Of a DNA stretch of 56,650 nt, positions 1 through 6,393 are shown one piece after another. Location: assembly GCA_045591885.1 (NCBI GenBank), contig JAZNTT010000029.1:1-56650 (forward strand), in the 5' to 3' direction. The stretch's first letter is position 1, and each line of letters begins with the position of its first letter. The position numbers were made by a program, and so were the translations under genes. Under the pieces are notes generated by a model. It was not told where the DNA came from, did no database searches, and was given only the letters and a program-made list of their open reading frames with translations. The stretch comes from Colimorpha_A sp045591885. Its GTDB lineage: Bacteria; Bacillota; Clostridia; Oscillospirales; CAG-272.

Positions 1-863
1 TGAAATTCAGCCGCTTCATCCGTAATGATATCGCCGTAGAGATTCGGAAGCACGAACACCTTGAAGTCGGTGCGGCGCCTTTCGTCAACCAGCTTTGCGG
101 TCATGATATCAATGAACCACTCATCGGTATTGATTTCGGGATATTCCTTAGCAATTTCCTCGCACAGACGCAGGAACTTACCGTCGGTCGTTTTGATGAT
201 GTTGGCTTTGGTAACGATGGAAACGCGATTCTTCTTATTTTTTCTCGCATATTCGAATGCAAGGCGAGCGATACGGTTTGTGCCCTCTGTGGTGGTAACG
301 CAGAAGTCAACAGCGAGGTCGTCGGTAACGTTTACGCCCTGCGAGCCGACCGCATAGCTACCCTCGGTGTTCTCACGGAAGAAGGTCCAGTCGATGCCCT
401 TATCGGGAACCTTAACGGGACGAACGTTAGCAAAAAGGTCGAGCTTCTTTCTCATAGCGACGTTTGCGCTCTCGATGTTCGGCCACGGATCGCCTGCGCG
501 AGGGGTCGTCGTCGGTCCCTTGAGGATAACGTCACACTTATAAAGCTCCTCCATTACCTCGTCGGGGATCGCCTGCATGTGCTTTACGCGGTTTTCGATG
601 GTGAGTCCGTCGATAACCTTAAATTCGATCTTTCCGCTCTTAACGTCGTCGGCAAGAAGATACTCAAGAACCTTCTTCGATGCGTCGGTGATGATCGGTC
701 CGATGCCGTCTCCGCCGCAGACGCCGATTACTATCTTATCCATTTTGGAATAATCAACAGCGTCACCTGCCGCATTTATCTTTTCAACTCGCTGGAGCTG
801 TGAGCGAAGCAGTGCTTCGTACTTTTCGACTGCGCTTTTGATCTGATTTTCGTAGTTTGCCAT
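1..863 (-). CDS. icd: Isocitrate dehydrogenase (isocitrate/isopropylmalate dehydrogenase family), 3' end cut by window
   Basis: Oxidatively decarboxylates isocitrate to 2-oxoglutarate, feeding glutamate synthesis; cytoplasmic. 287 codons are visible and the C-terminus lies beyond base 1. Family signatures seen are GGDGIGP near the N-terminus (nucleotide binding), KGPTTTP, the substrate-loop motif ENTEGSY and a basic VTKANIIK segment. The start ATG at 863 follows an AGGAG site (870-874 on this strand) by six bases, 15 bp after tsaD, so it is the last visible gene of the minus-strand operon. The N-terminal extension of about 40 residues before the Rossmann-like core is longer than in isopropylmalate dehydrogenases. 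The cofactor preference (NAD or NADP) cannot be decided from the visible part. A 3-isopropylmalate or tartrate dehydrogenase is the alternative, but the ENTEG-type loop favours isocitrate dehydrogenase. Confidence 0.88.
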   Translation of the reverse strand, partial: MANYENQIKSAVEKYEALLRSQLQRVEKINAAGDAVDYSKMDKIVIGVCGGDGIGPIITDASKKVLEYLLADDVKSGKIEFKVIDGLTIENRVKHMQAIPDEVMEELYKCDVILKGPTTTPRAGDPWPNIESANVAMRKKLDLFANVRPVKVPDKGIDWTFFRENTEGSYAVGSQGVNVTDDLAVDFCVTTTEGTNRIARLAFEYARKNKKNRVSIVTKANIIKTTDGKFLRLCEEIAKEYPEINTDEWFIDIMTAKLVDERRRTDFKVFVLPNLYGDIITDEAAEF

Positions 864-878
864 AATAATCTCCTAAAA

Positions 879-1883
879 TTATTCGCCCGTCGCGTATGCA
901 TTCAGCGAGCTTGAGGCGGTATTTCCGTTTATAAATTCATAGTACGCCTGCGCGCCGATCATAGCGGCGTTATCACCGCAGAGCGAACGCGGCGGAACGT
1001 AAAACTTCATTCCGTGCTTGTTTGCAAATTCTTCCATAAACGAGCGCAGGTGCGAGTTTGCGGATACTCCGCCCGCAAGAACGAGCGAGGTGTGCGGATA
1101 GCGTTCGATTGCCATTTTAAGCTTCTTTTCGACGCTCATCAGCACCGTTTCTGTAAAGGAAGCCGCGATGTCCTCCTTCGGATAAGGGATTCCCTTTTGC
1201 TCCATATTATGAAGAATGTTTATGATATGCGTTTTAAGACCGCTGAACGAGAAGTCAAGACTTCCGTCGTTCAGTGCCGCTGACGGCAGCTTGAACGCTT
1301 TTTTGTCGCCGAGCGATGCAAGACGGTCCATTTCTGCGCCGCCGGGATAAGGTATTCCCATAACTCGCGCGACCTTGTCAAAGGACTCGCCCATTGCGTC
1401 GTCCTTCGTTCTGCCGACGGTCTCAAAATGCGTGTAATCGGTGACCTCGATAAGCGAGGTGTGTCCGCCCGAAACGACGAGTGCAAGGAAGGGCGGCTTA
1501 AGGTCTTGATGAACGAGATAATTCGCCGCTATATGCCCTCTTATGTGATGCACGGGGACAAGCGGAATGTTTCTTGACAGCGCAAGCGATTTTGCGAAAT
1601 TCACGCCTACAAGAAGCGCGCCGATAAGCCCGGGGCGGTTCGTTACGGCGATAGCGTCGATGTCGTCAAGGGTAACGCCTGCAGCTTCAAGTGCCTCATA
1701 GGTAATTTTCGATATTACCTCACTGTGCGCGCGGCTTGCGATCTCGGGCACGACTCCGCCGTAAAGGGCATGCGTTTCTATTTGTGATGCGACGATATTT
1801 GAAAGGATCTTCCTTTCTTCTCCCATCTCGACGACTGCCGAAGAGGTCTCGTCGCAGGAGCTTTCAATTGATAGAATCTTCAT
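879..1883 (-). CDS. tsaD: tRNA N6-adenosine threonylcarbamoyltransferase TsaD
   Basis: Transfers the threonylcarbamoyl group from TC-AMP to A37 of ANN-decoding tRNAs, with TsaB and TsaE. The 334-residue ASKHA-fold protein has the usual family length. It starts MKILSIESSCDET, carries the metal-binding HxxxH (H113 and H117 in VHHIRGHIAANY), the VSGGHTSL phosphate loop and a C-terminal CGDNAAMIG motif. Its ATG overlaps the stop of rimI by four bases (ATGA), implying translational coupling. rimI next to tsaD is a common Firmicute arrangement; tsaB, usually upstream of rimI, is not in this cluster, which has an unrelated membrane protein instead. Confidence 0.98.
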   Translation of the reverse strand: MKILSIESSCDETSSAVVEMGEERKILSNIVASQIETHALYGGVVPEIASRAHSEVISKITYEALEAAGVTLDDIDAIAVTNRPGLIGALLVGVNFAKSLALSRNIPLVPVHHIRGHIAANYLVHQDLKPPFLALVVSGGHTSLIEVTDYTHFETVGRTKDDAMGESFDKVARVMGIPYPGGAEMDRLASLGDKKAFKLPSAALNDGSLDFSFSGLKTHIINILHNMEQKGIPYPKEDIAASFTETVLMSVEKKLKMAIERYPHTSLVLAGGVSANSHLRSFMEEFANKHGMKFYVPPRSLCGDNAAMIGAQAYYEFINGNTASSSLNAYATGE

Positions 1884-2317
1884 AGCTTTTTTGTCATAAG
1901 CACCGCATTTTCCTGCGGCTTCGTATAGTAATTTTTTCTTATTCCGTCGATGGTAAAGCCGAAGCTTTCGTAAAGATGACGCGCGGGAGCGTTGCTTTCC
2001 CTCACTTCAAGGTGTAAATAAACGACAGCGCGTTTTTTCGCTTCGTCTTCAAGGGCGGACAGTATAGCTCTTCCAAATCCGTTTCCGCGTTTGTCAGCGC
2101 GGACTGCGATGTTCGCAATATCGCCCTCGTCAAGGACTGTAACGAGCGAGCCGTAGCCGACAAGCTCATCGTTTTCGAAAAGCCCGACGAAGTAAAACCT
2201 GTCGTTACCGAGACACTCGCAAAAGCTCTCCTCGCTCCAAGGACAGGAAAAGCATTCCCTTTCGAGAATAGCGAGCGACGGCGCGTCGGTTACGGAAAGT
2301 ATTTTCAGTTCACTCAC
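1880..2317 (-). CDS. rimI: Ribosomal-protein-alanine N-acetyltransferase RimI
   Basis: GNAT-fold acetyltransferase of 145 residues, the normal length for RimI, which acetylates the N-terminal alanine of ribosomal protein S18. The acetyl-CoA pyrophosphate loop is RADKRGNGFG, followed by the ALEDEAKKR helix and the ESNAPARHLYESFGF motif typical of RimI. The start is GTG at 2317: it is preceded on this strand by GGAG at nine bases, while no ATG in frame has a better site. It overlaps the end of the upstream membrane-protein gene by eight bases and the start of tsaD by four, so the three are one transcript. Confidence 0.93.
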   Translation of the reverse strand: MSELKILSVTDAPSLAILERECFSCPWSEESFCECLGNDRFYFVGLFENDELVGYGSLVTVLDEGDIANIAVRADKRGNGFGRAILSALEDEAKKRAVVYLHLEVRESNAPARHLYESFGFTIDGIRKNYYTKPQENAVLMTKKL

Positions 2318-3029
2318 CGCTATTCTCCTTCAAAGATTCAACGTAACCGTCAAGGATTCCGTTCGCCTTAATATACGAAAACGATAGGTGGTCGTAGAAA
2401 TAGCTTCCGTTTTCGGTTATAACGTACTCAAAGCAGAAATACATATGGCTGTATTTTTCCGAGACGAAGCGGATCGAATACGTCTCGGTAAATTCGCCTA
2501 TATTTTCCACCTTTTCACCGTTTACAAGTGTAGAAACGATATTATCAAGCTCGGTCTTATCCTTAATTTCCTCGCGGTAAAGAATAAGCGGCGCATCGAC
2601 GAAAAGATACATTTCGCTTGCTTCAAACTCCGAAATGCTCGGAAGAAGCGCGCTTTCCTCATAATAAAGCTCATAAAGGTCCTTAGTCAAGCGTCTTACG
2701 AGCCAGCTCTTTCCCTTTACGCCCGGGATAGTATAAACCTTATCCTTGCCCATATAGCCGTAAAGGTTTTTTTCATAAAACTCTGTTTTTATCAGATATG
2801 CCGACATATCGGCAGGACAGTAGCTCTTGCCGCTTGACGGATCAATATACGCGCCCTCGTCATATATAAATGTGCGTTCGTTCCGTATGCTCGGAAATAT
2901 CGCAATAACGGCAAAGAACGCCAAAAGCCCGCAAACGACGAAAACAACGGTGTTTTTTTCCCGTCTTTTTTTATCTGCTCTCGCCTGCTTTTCCGCCATC
3001 TTTTTAAGCGTGTTTTTATTTTTGCTCAT
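2310..3029 (-). CDS. Single-pass membrane protein of unknown function
   Basis: 239 residues. A very basic N-terminus rich in Lys and Arg (residues 1-26) precedes one transmembrane segment (about 27-46, VVFVVCGLLAFFAVIAIF). A soluble domain of about 190 residues follows, predicted outside the cell by the positive-inside rule. No catalytic motif is recognised. It lies five bases downstream of the dCMP deaminase gene and overlaps rimI by eight bases, so it is co-transcribed with tsaD and rimI. Its presence in that operon does not by itself suggest a tRNA role. The ribosome site before the ATG is weak. Confidence 0.8.
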   Translation of the reverse strand: MSKNKNTLKKMAEKQARADKKRREKNTVVFVVCGLLAFFAVIAIFPSIRNERTFIYDEGAYIDPSSGKSYCPADMSAYLIKTEFYEKNLYGYMGKDKVYTIPGVKGKSWLVRRLTKDLYELYYEESALLPSISEFEASEMYLFVDAPLILYREEIKDKTELDNIVSTLVNGEKVENIGEFTETYSIRFVSEKYSHMYFCFEYVITENGSYFYDHLSFSYIKANGILDGYVESLKENSGE

Positions 3030-3033
3030 TGAC

Positions 3034-3522
3034 TCAATATCCGAACTGACCCGACAGACTGTCGTCGTCGGTTATCCAATCCGCAACCTCAATAATGCGA
3101 TAAGTATCCTCGGTATCTCGGATAACGACCTTTTCGATACCCGCGTTTATAACCTGTCGCTTGCACATTGCACAGCTCGACGTTCCTGAGGCAAGCTCGC
3201 CTGTCTTTGCATCAATGCACGCCATATAGAGCGTCGAACCGATCATCTCCTCGCGCGATGCGGAAATTATCGCGTTCGCCTCAGCGTGGATCGAACGGCA
3301 CATTTCGTATCTTTCGCCTCTCGGGATATTGAGCTTGTCACGCATACAGAACTGTATATCTGAGCAATTCTTTCTGCCTCTCGGCGAGCCGTTATACCCC
3401 GTAGAAACGATGCAGTCGTTCTTTACTATAATAGCTCCGTAGTGCTTTCGAAGACAGGTGCTTCGCTTTGCAACGGTTTCTGCTATATCGAGGTAATAGT
3501 TTATTTTGGAAACTCTCTCCAT
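3034..3522 (-). CDS. comEB: dCMP deaminase family protein (ComEB-like)
   Basis: Zinc-dependent deaminase that converts dCMP to dUMP for dTMP synthesis; cytoplasmic. 162 residues. The catalytic zinc-site residues are visible: H79 and E81 in HAEANAI, and C117 and C120 in SSCAMC. The N-terminal part carries the TGYNGSPRG substrate loop found in ComEB and dCMP deaminases. The start is supported by GGAG(GATATT)ATG. It sits in the minus-strand operon between a small membrane protein and the single-pass membrane protein; the gap of about 90 bp upstream (3523-3613) is AT-rich and may hold an internal promoter. Confidence 0.93.
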   Translation of the reverse strand: MERVSKINYYLDIAETVAKRSTCLRKHYGAIIVKNDCIVSTGYNGSPRGRKNCSDIQFCMRDKLNIPRGERYEMCRSIHAEANAIISASREEMIGSTLYMACIDAKTGELASGTSSCAMCKRQVINAGIEKVVIRDTEDTYRIIEVADWITDDDSLSGQFGY

Positions 3523-3613
3523 AATATCCTCCGAGCAAAATTTTCGTATCTTATATTATATCATAATATAGGGTGCTTTTACAATAGTTTTCTTACAAAA
3601 ACCGACATTTTTG

Positions 3614-4114
3614 TCAAACGCCCTTACGTTCCTCTATTGCCGACATGAATTCGGCTCCGCACTGCAATCGAAGAATAGTCAGCTCGTCGCCCTCCTCAAA
3701 AACGAGAATGCAGCTCTCTTTCGGGAACATATCGGGGCAAAATGACATTTTCTTACCGACCTTACCGTATTCCTTTTCGACCGCCTTCATTTTTTTATAC
3801 GGCATAACCTCGGCAAGAGACGACAGCGGCGCGGTATATAGCGAGGTTCGTCTTTTGCCGACCACTTGAATAACCGTCAGTCTGTTATAGCTGAGAAGCT
3901 CGTCCGAGGGGTCGAGTATATATTCGTAGTACGACATAAGGTATCTTTGCGCTATTTGTATAACGACAACCGCACAAGCGAGAGCTATAACCTCAAACAC
4001 TCCTTTAAAAAACAGATCAAGGGTTGAAATGATTAGAAAAACAACGGTCAGCACGCCGAAAAGCGTCGCGAACAGTACCGCGTATTTGTTTTTGCTTATA
4101 CTTACGTATTTCAT
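3614..4114 (-). CDS. Small membrane protein with two N-terminal TM segments, unknown function
   Basis: 166 residues. Two transmembrane helices (about residues 10-30 and 35-54) are followed by a cytoplasmic domain. The layout resembles YcxB-like or PH-like membrane proteins, but I do not recognise a defined family. The start at 4114 is chosen because AGGAG stands five bases before it; an in-frame ATG at 4135 would overlap the phosphoesterase gene by 20 bp and lacks a site. With this start the gene begins one base after the stop of the upstream phosphoesterase gene, indicating one operon. Confidence 0.78.
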   Translation of the reverse strand: MKYVSISKNKYAVLFATLFGVLTVVFLIISTLDLFFKGVFEVIALACAVVVIQIAQRYLMSYYEYILDPSDELLSYNRLTVIQVVGKRRTSLYTAPLSSLAEVMPYKKMKAVEKEYGKVGKKMSFCPDMFPKESCILVFEEGDELTILRLQCGAEFMSAIEERKGV

Positions 4115-4115
4115 A

Positions 4116-4604
4116 TTAACTCCTGTATTCTGCAACGTTAAGAACGATCTGTCCGCCTACTGTCTCGATATATCCGAATGACGGTGACAGGTACCCGGGT
4201 GCTCCTATGCTTCCGGGATTGAATATATAAAACGGCTTTTCGCCGTCGATACGCCTTATATCGCGGGCGTGCGTATGACCGTAGAGAACGAGGTCGACTC
4301 CCTTTTCCCTTGCGTAGTATTCAAGGACCGACGTGCCGTGCTTTACGCTTTTACCGTGTCCGTGCAGCATAAGCACTCGGAAGCCGTCGAGGTCAAAAAT
4401 CCGTTCCTCCGGTGTTCCGTCAAAGAAGTCGCAATTCCCCTTGACCGAGAGCATTCTCGCGCTTGTCATATTGCTTTTTTGCAGTTTATCGAAGTCTGAT
4501 ATTCCGTCGCCGAGAAAAAGCACAACGTCGTATTTATCACGCGAAAAAACGTCTGCCATTCTCTCATATTTGCCGTGACTGTCCGAAAAAACGAGTATCT
4601 TCAT
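4116..4604 (-). CDS. YfcE/MJ0936-type metallophosphodiesterase
   Basis: Calcineurin-like phosphoesterase of 162 residues that should hydrolyse phosphodiesters using two metal ions. The motifs appear in order: FSDSHG (residues 6-11), FLGDG, KGNCD, MLHGHG and YGHTHA, then FNPGS. Together they supply all expected metal ligands. The length and motif spacing match the YfcE/Vps29-like subgroup. The physiological substrate is unknown for most members. It is the first gene of the minus-strand operon that runs to icd; in many Firmicutes such a gene follows the rph/rdgB pair, which is not present here. Confidence 0.92.
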   Translation of the reverse strand: MKILVFSDSHGKYERMADVFSRDKYDVVLFLGDGISDFDKLQKSNMTSARMLSVKGNCDFFDGTPEERIFDLDGFRVLMLHGHGKSVKHGTSVLEYYAREKGVDLVLYGHTHARDIRRIDGEKPFYIFNPGSIGAPGYLSPSFGYIETVGGQIVLNVAEYRS

Positions 4605-4629
4605 AAGCCCTCCAAGTAACGCTAACTTG

Positions 4630-4658
4630 ATTATAGCATAGAATGAAAATGATTACCA
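4630..4658 (-). promoter_or_regulatory. Possible sigma-A promoter of the phosphoesterase-to-icd operon
   Basis: On the minus strand a perfect TATAAT lies at 4635-4630, with a poor -35 (TGGTAA) 17 bp upstream at 4658-4653. It is about 25 bp before the phosphoesterase start. The weak -35 makes this tentative. Confidence 0.4.
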
Positions 4659-4688
4659 CAGTTTTTTGTAAATAAAGGAAGGTACGAT

Positions 4689-4931
4689 ATGGAAATCAGC
4701 CAAGATATGATAAACAAGATCAGCGCGCTAAACGATGCCGAGCTGAAAAAGGCGATCGGGCAGATAGCAGATGCACTCGGCGCGTCACAGTCTCAAAAGC
4801 GCATGGCGATGAGCAATGCGGGCTTCATTAAGAGGAAGATCAACACGATGTCGAAGAACGAAATGCAGGCATTTTTATCAAAGGTCCCCCCCGAAAAGGC
4901 GGAAGAGCTTAAAAAAACGCTCGGGCTTTGA
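4689..4931 (+). CDS. Small helical protein, unknown; first of a three-gene unit
   Basis: 80 residues, strongly charged and almost entirely helical by composition (many Lys, Glu, Ala and Met, no aromatic core). No signal peptide or membrane segment. The start has GGAAGG about eight bases upstream. It is followed after 13 bases by another small gene with its own AAAGGAG site, and then by a third; the three read as one transcript ending at the hairpin at 5824-5856. The first two proteins contain amphipathic helices of similar spacing (KAEELKKTLGL and RRKSADSMIKML). I recognise no named family and no function should be assigned. Confidence 0.75.
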   Translation: MEISQDMINKISALNDAELKKAIGQIADALGASQSQKRMAMSNAGFIKRKINTMSKNEMQAFLSKVPPEKAEELKKTLGL

Positions 4932-4944
4932 GAAAGGAGACAGT

Positions 4945-5253
4945 ATGGACGATATTTCCGAAATGCTCAAAAGCGTTATGTCGGACCCCGAAACGATGTC
5001 GAAGCTCATGAGCGTTGCTCAAGGTCTGACGGGAGGCGGCGAAAATCCGTCTCCAACACCCGAGAAACCCACGGAAAATGAACCGGAAGCAAAACCGAGC
5101 TTGCTCACAAAGGGCAACGAGGAGCGCATCGCACTTATCAGCGCGATCCGACCGTATCTCTCTCCAGAGCGGCGTAAAAGTGCCGACAGTATGATAAAAA
5201 TGCTTAAAATGATGAAGCTGACCGATCTGAGCAAAATGCTCGGCAACCTCTGA
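4945..5253 (+). CDS. Small Pro/Glu-linker protein, unknown; second of the unit
   Basis: 102 residues. An N-terminal helix (DDISEMLKSVMSDPETM) leads to a Gly/Pro/Glu-rich linker (about residues 29-55) and a C-terminal helical pair with the pattern LISAIRPYLSPERRKSADSM. Proteins with this helix-linker-helix outline and an S/AIxPFLS-type motif occur widely in Clostridia as uncharacterised small proteins (recollection, not checked). The start ATG at 4945 has AAAGGAG seven bases upstream. An out-of-frame overlap with the preceding gene was rejected. A helper of sporulation or chromosome organisation is possible, but nothing in the sequence shows it. Confidence 0.75.
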   Translation: MDDISEMLKSVMSDPETMSKLMSVAQGLTGGGENPSPTPEKPTENEPEAKPSLLTKGNEERIALISAIRPYLSPERRKSADSMIKMLKMMKLTDLSKMLGNL

Positions 5254-5266
5254 AAGCGAGGATGAA

Positions 5267-5740
5267 ATGTACACACGAAGCTACTCCAACAGAATCAATA
5301 ATGCCCCGCTCCCGCCCGATTACAGCGGTACTGCGTTAACTCTGCGGCCGCCGACGGAGGAAGTACCCGCCCGTGCCGCGCTGACGCGTCCAAGCGGCAG
5401 AGGAACGGCGTTCGGACGCGATATAACGCCCCGCTATCCGCAGTACAGCGAGGAGAATTACCGAGAGCCGAGCGACGGTATAGTCGACAAGACCGAAGCG
5501 CCGTTCGGAATCCTCGGTCAGAACGGAGAGGGAGAAAGAGAGGTAAACGAGCCGATTCCCGACTCGCTTCCTACCGCATCGCGCGAAAGCAGACCGCTCA
5601 TCGATCTCAGCAAGCTCGGAAGCGACGATCTTCTGCTCCTCGGTCTCGCGTTTCTCATATTCACCGACAAGGACCGCGAGGGCGATATTCCCGTCGACGC
5701 CCTTCTCATACTCGCAACCCTGTTTTTGTCGGGGTTATAA
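5267..5740 (+). CDS. Disordered protein with C-terminal hydrophobic tail, unknown; third of the unit
   Basis: 157 residues. Residues 1-105 are Arg/Pro/Glu-rich and look disordered. The C-terminus has two short hydrophobic stretches (LLLLGLAFLIF and ALLILATLFLSGL) separated by a charged KDREGD turn. They are shorter than a normal transmembrane helix pair, so this looks like a hairpin membrane anchor or an oligomerisation tail. It starts 13 bases after the previous gene with GAGGATGAAATG context. It is probably a surface- or envelope-associated partner of the two small upstream proteins (inference from operon order only). Confidence 0.72.
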   Translation: MYTRSYSNRINNAPLPPDYSGTALTLRPPTEEVPARAALTRPSGRGTAFGRDITPRYPQYSEENYREPSDGIVDKTEAPFGILGQNGEGEREVNEPIPDSLPTASRESRPLIDLSKLGSDDLLLLGLAFLIFTDKDREGDIPVDALLILATLFLSGL

Positions 5741-5768
5741 TCGCACGAACAAAATTTGCACCATGCAT

Positions 5769-5820
5769 TGTAGGGGGCGACGTCCTCGGCGCCCCGTAGG
5801 GCGGGGGCTTGCTCCCGCCG
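5769..5820. repeat. Two GC-rich palindromes (dispersed gcggg-agcaag-cccgc type)
   Basis: A GGGGCG/CGCCCC stem (5773-5795) is followed by the dispersed palindrome GGCGGGGGCTTGCTCCCGCC (5800-5819). The second recurs at 45444, 45564, 50868 and 54808, always between genes. It lies immediately before the terminator hairpin. Confidence 0.8.
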
Positions 5821-5823
5821 TAT

Positions 5824-5856
5824 AAAAAGAACGTTCGATTCTCGAACGTTCTTTTT
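5824..5856. terminator. Bidirectional intrinsic terminator
   Basis: AAAAAGAACGTTCGA and TCGAACGTTCTTTTT form a perfect 15-bp stem with a three-base loop. It closes the three-gene plus-strand unit and also the minus-strand XRE gene, whose stop codon lies inside it. Confidence 0.9.
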
Positions 5857-6106
5857 ATGATTTAATCTCCCCGTACAATTCATATAACGTCTTATTAAGG
5901 ACAGACGAAATGTGAAGAAGCTCTATATCCGTTATAAACCGCTGCCCCGATTCCATTCTTTGGACAGCATTTTTGTCAACGTTAAGTCCGCTTATCTGCA
6001 ATTTTTCCGCAAGAATCCTTTGAGAAATCTTCATTTCCATTCTGAATTTCGCGATATTTTTGCCGCAAATATTATTTTTTCCGTCAAAATTCTTATTAAT
6101 AAACAC
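5855..6106 (-). CDS. XRE-family helix-turn-helix repressor
   Basis: 83-residue single-domain DNA-binding protein. The helix-turn-helix spans about residues 26-60 (ISQRILAEKLQISG, then DKNAVQRMESGQRF), as in Cro/C1 proteins. The start is a GTG at 6106 with AAGG about nine bases upstream; no in-frame ATG is better placed. The divergent intergenic region holds three TTGACATT boxes and one inverted AATGTCAA box, which I infer to be its own operator; it would then repress both itself and the short reading frame at 6216. No effector-binding domain is present. Confidence 0.88.
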   Translation of the reverse strand: MFINKNFDGKNNICGKNIAKFRMEMKISQRILAEKLQISGLNVDKNAVQRMESGQRFITDIELLHISSVLNKTLYELYGEIKS

Positions 6107-6119
6107 TTTTTTCGCCTTT

Positions 6120-6193
6120 TTGACATTCAGTGCTTGACATTTTTTAAATTATACCTTATAATGATTCCATAATTGACATTCTGTAAATGTCAA
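6120..6193. promoter_or_regulatory. TTGACATT operator array, probable XRE binding sites
   Basis: The box TTGACATT occurs at 6120-6127, 6134-6141 and 6173-6180. The last forms a perfect palindrome with AATGTCAA at 6186-6193 around a five-base centre. The second box contains the -35 of the plus-strand promoter, and the palindrome covers its expected start site, so occupancy would block transcription. Assigning these to the adjacent XRE protein is an inference from position. Confidence 0.75.
6134..6162 (+). promoter_or_regulatory. Consensus sigma-A promoter, divergent from XRE gene
   Basis: TTGACA (6134-6139), a 17-bp spacer and TATAAT (6157-6162): a perfect consensus. Initiation is expected near 6169, 45 bp before the small reading frame at 6216. 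Confidence 0.85.
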
Positions 6194-6215
6194 AATAAAC
6201 ATTTAGGAGCTAATT

Positions 6216-6314
6216 ATGGAACAGCAAAAAGTAGATATGTATATCATGTCAAATCAAAAGTATTTTCCGGCAGAAAAGGATAAAGCCTTTTGCGGTTTAT
6301 TCTTTAACTGTTGA
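6216..6314 (+). pseudogene. Truncated TM2-domain protein remnant (32 codons)
   Basis: A 32-codon frame with a good AGGAG site (6205-6209) six bases before its ATG, behind a perfect promoter. Its first 21 residues (MEQQKVDMYIMSN, then QKYFPAEK) closely resemble the conserved N-terminus of clostridial TM2-domain membrane proteins, which are normally about 100-120 residues long with two TM helices (from memory of the family). After PAEK the frame runs into DKAFCGLFFNC and stops, so the membrane part is missing. The terminator at 6358-6390 follows within 45 bp. Most likely a deletion remnant that keeps its promoter and operator. The alternative, a genuine short peptide ending in CGLFFNC, cannot be excluded. 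Confidence 0.6.
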
Positions 6315-6357
6315 GGCTGTCAATTTCATTTTATACATAATAAGATTGTTTTGAGGC

Positions 6358-6390
6358 AAAAAGCCAATGCTTGACGGCATTGGCTTTTTT
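6358..6390. terminator. Bidirectional intrinsic terminator
   Basis: AAAAAGCCAATGC and GCATTGGCTTTTTT pair around a short loop. It sits between the TM2 remnant (plus) and the end of trpB (minus), with T-runs on both strands. Confidence 0.88.
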
Positions 6391-6393
6391 AAT

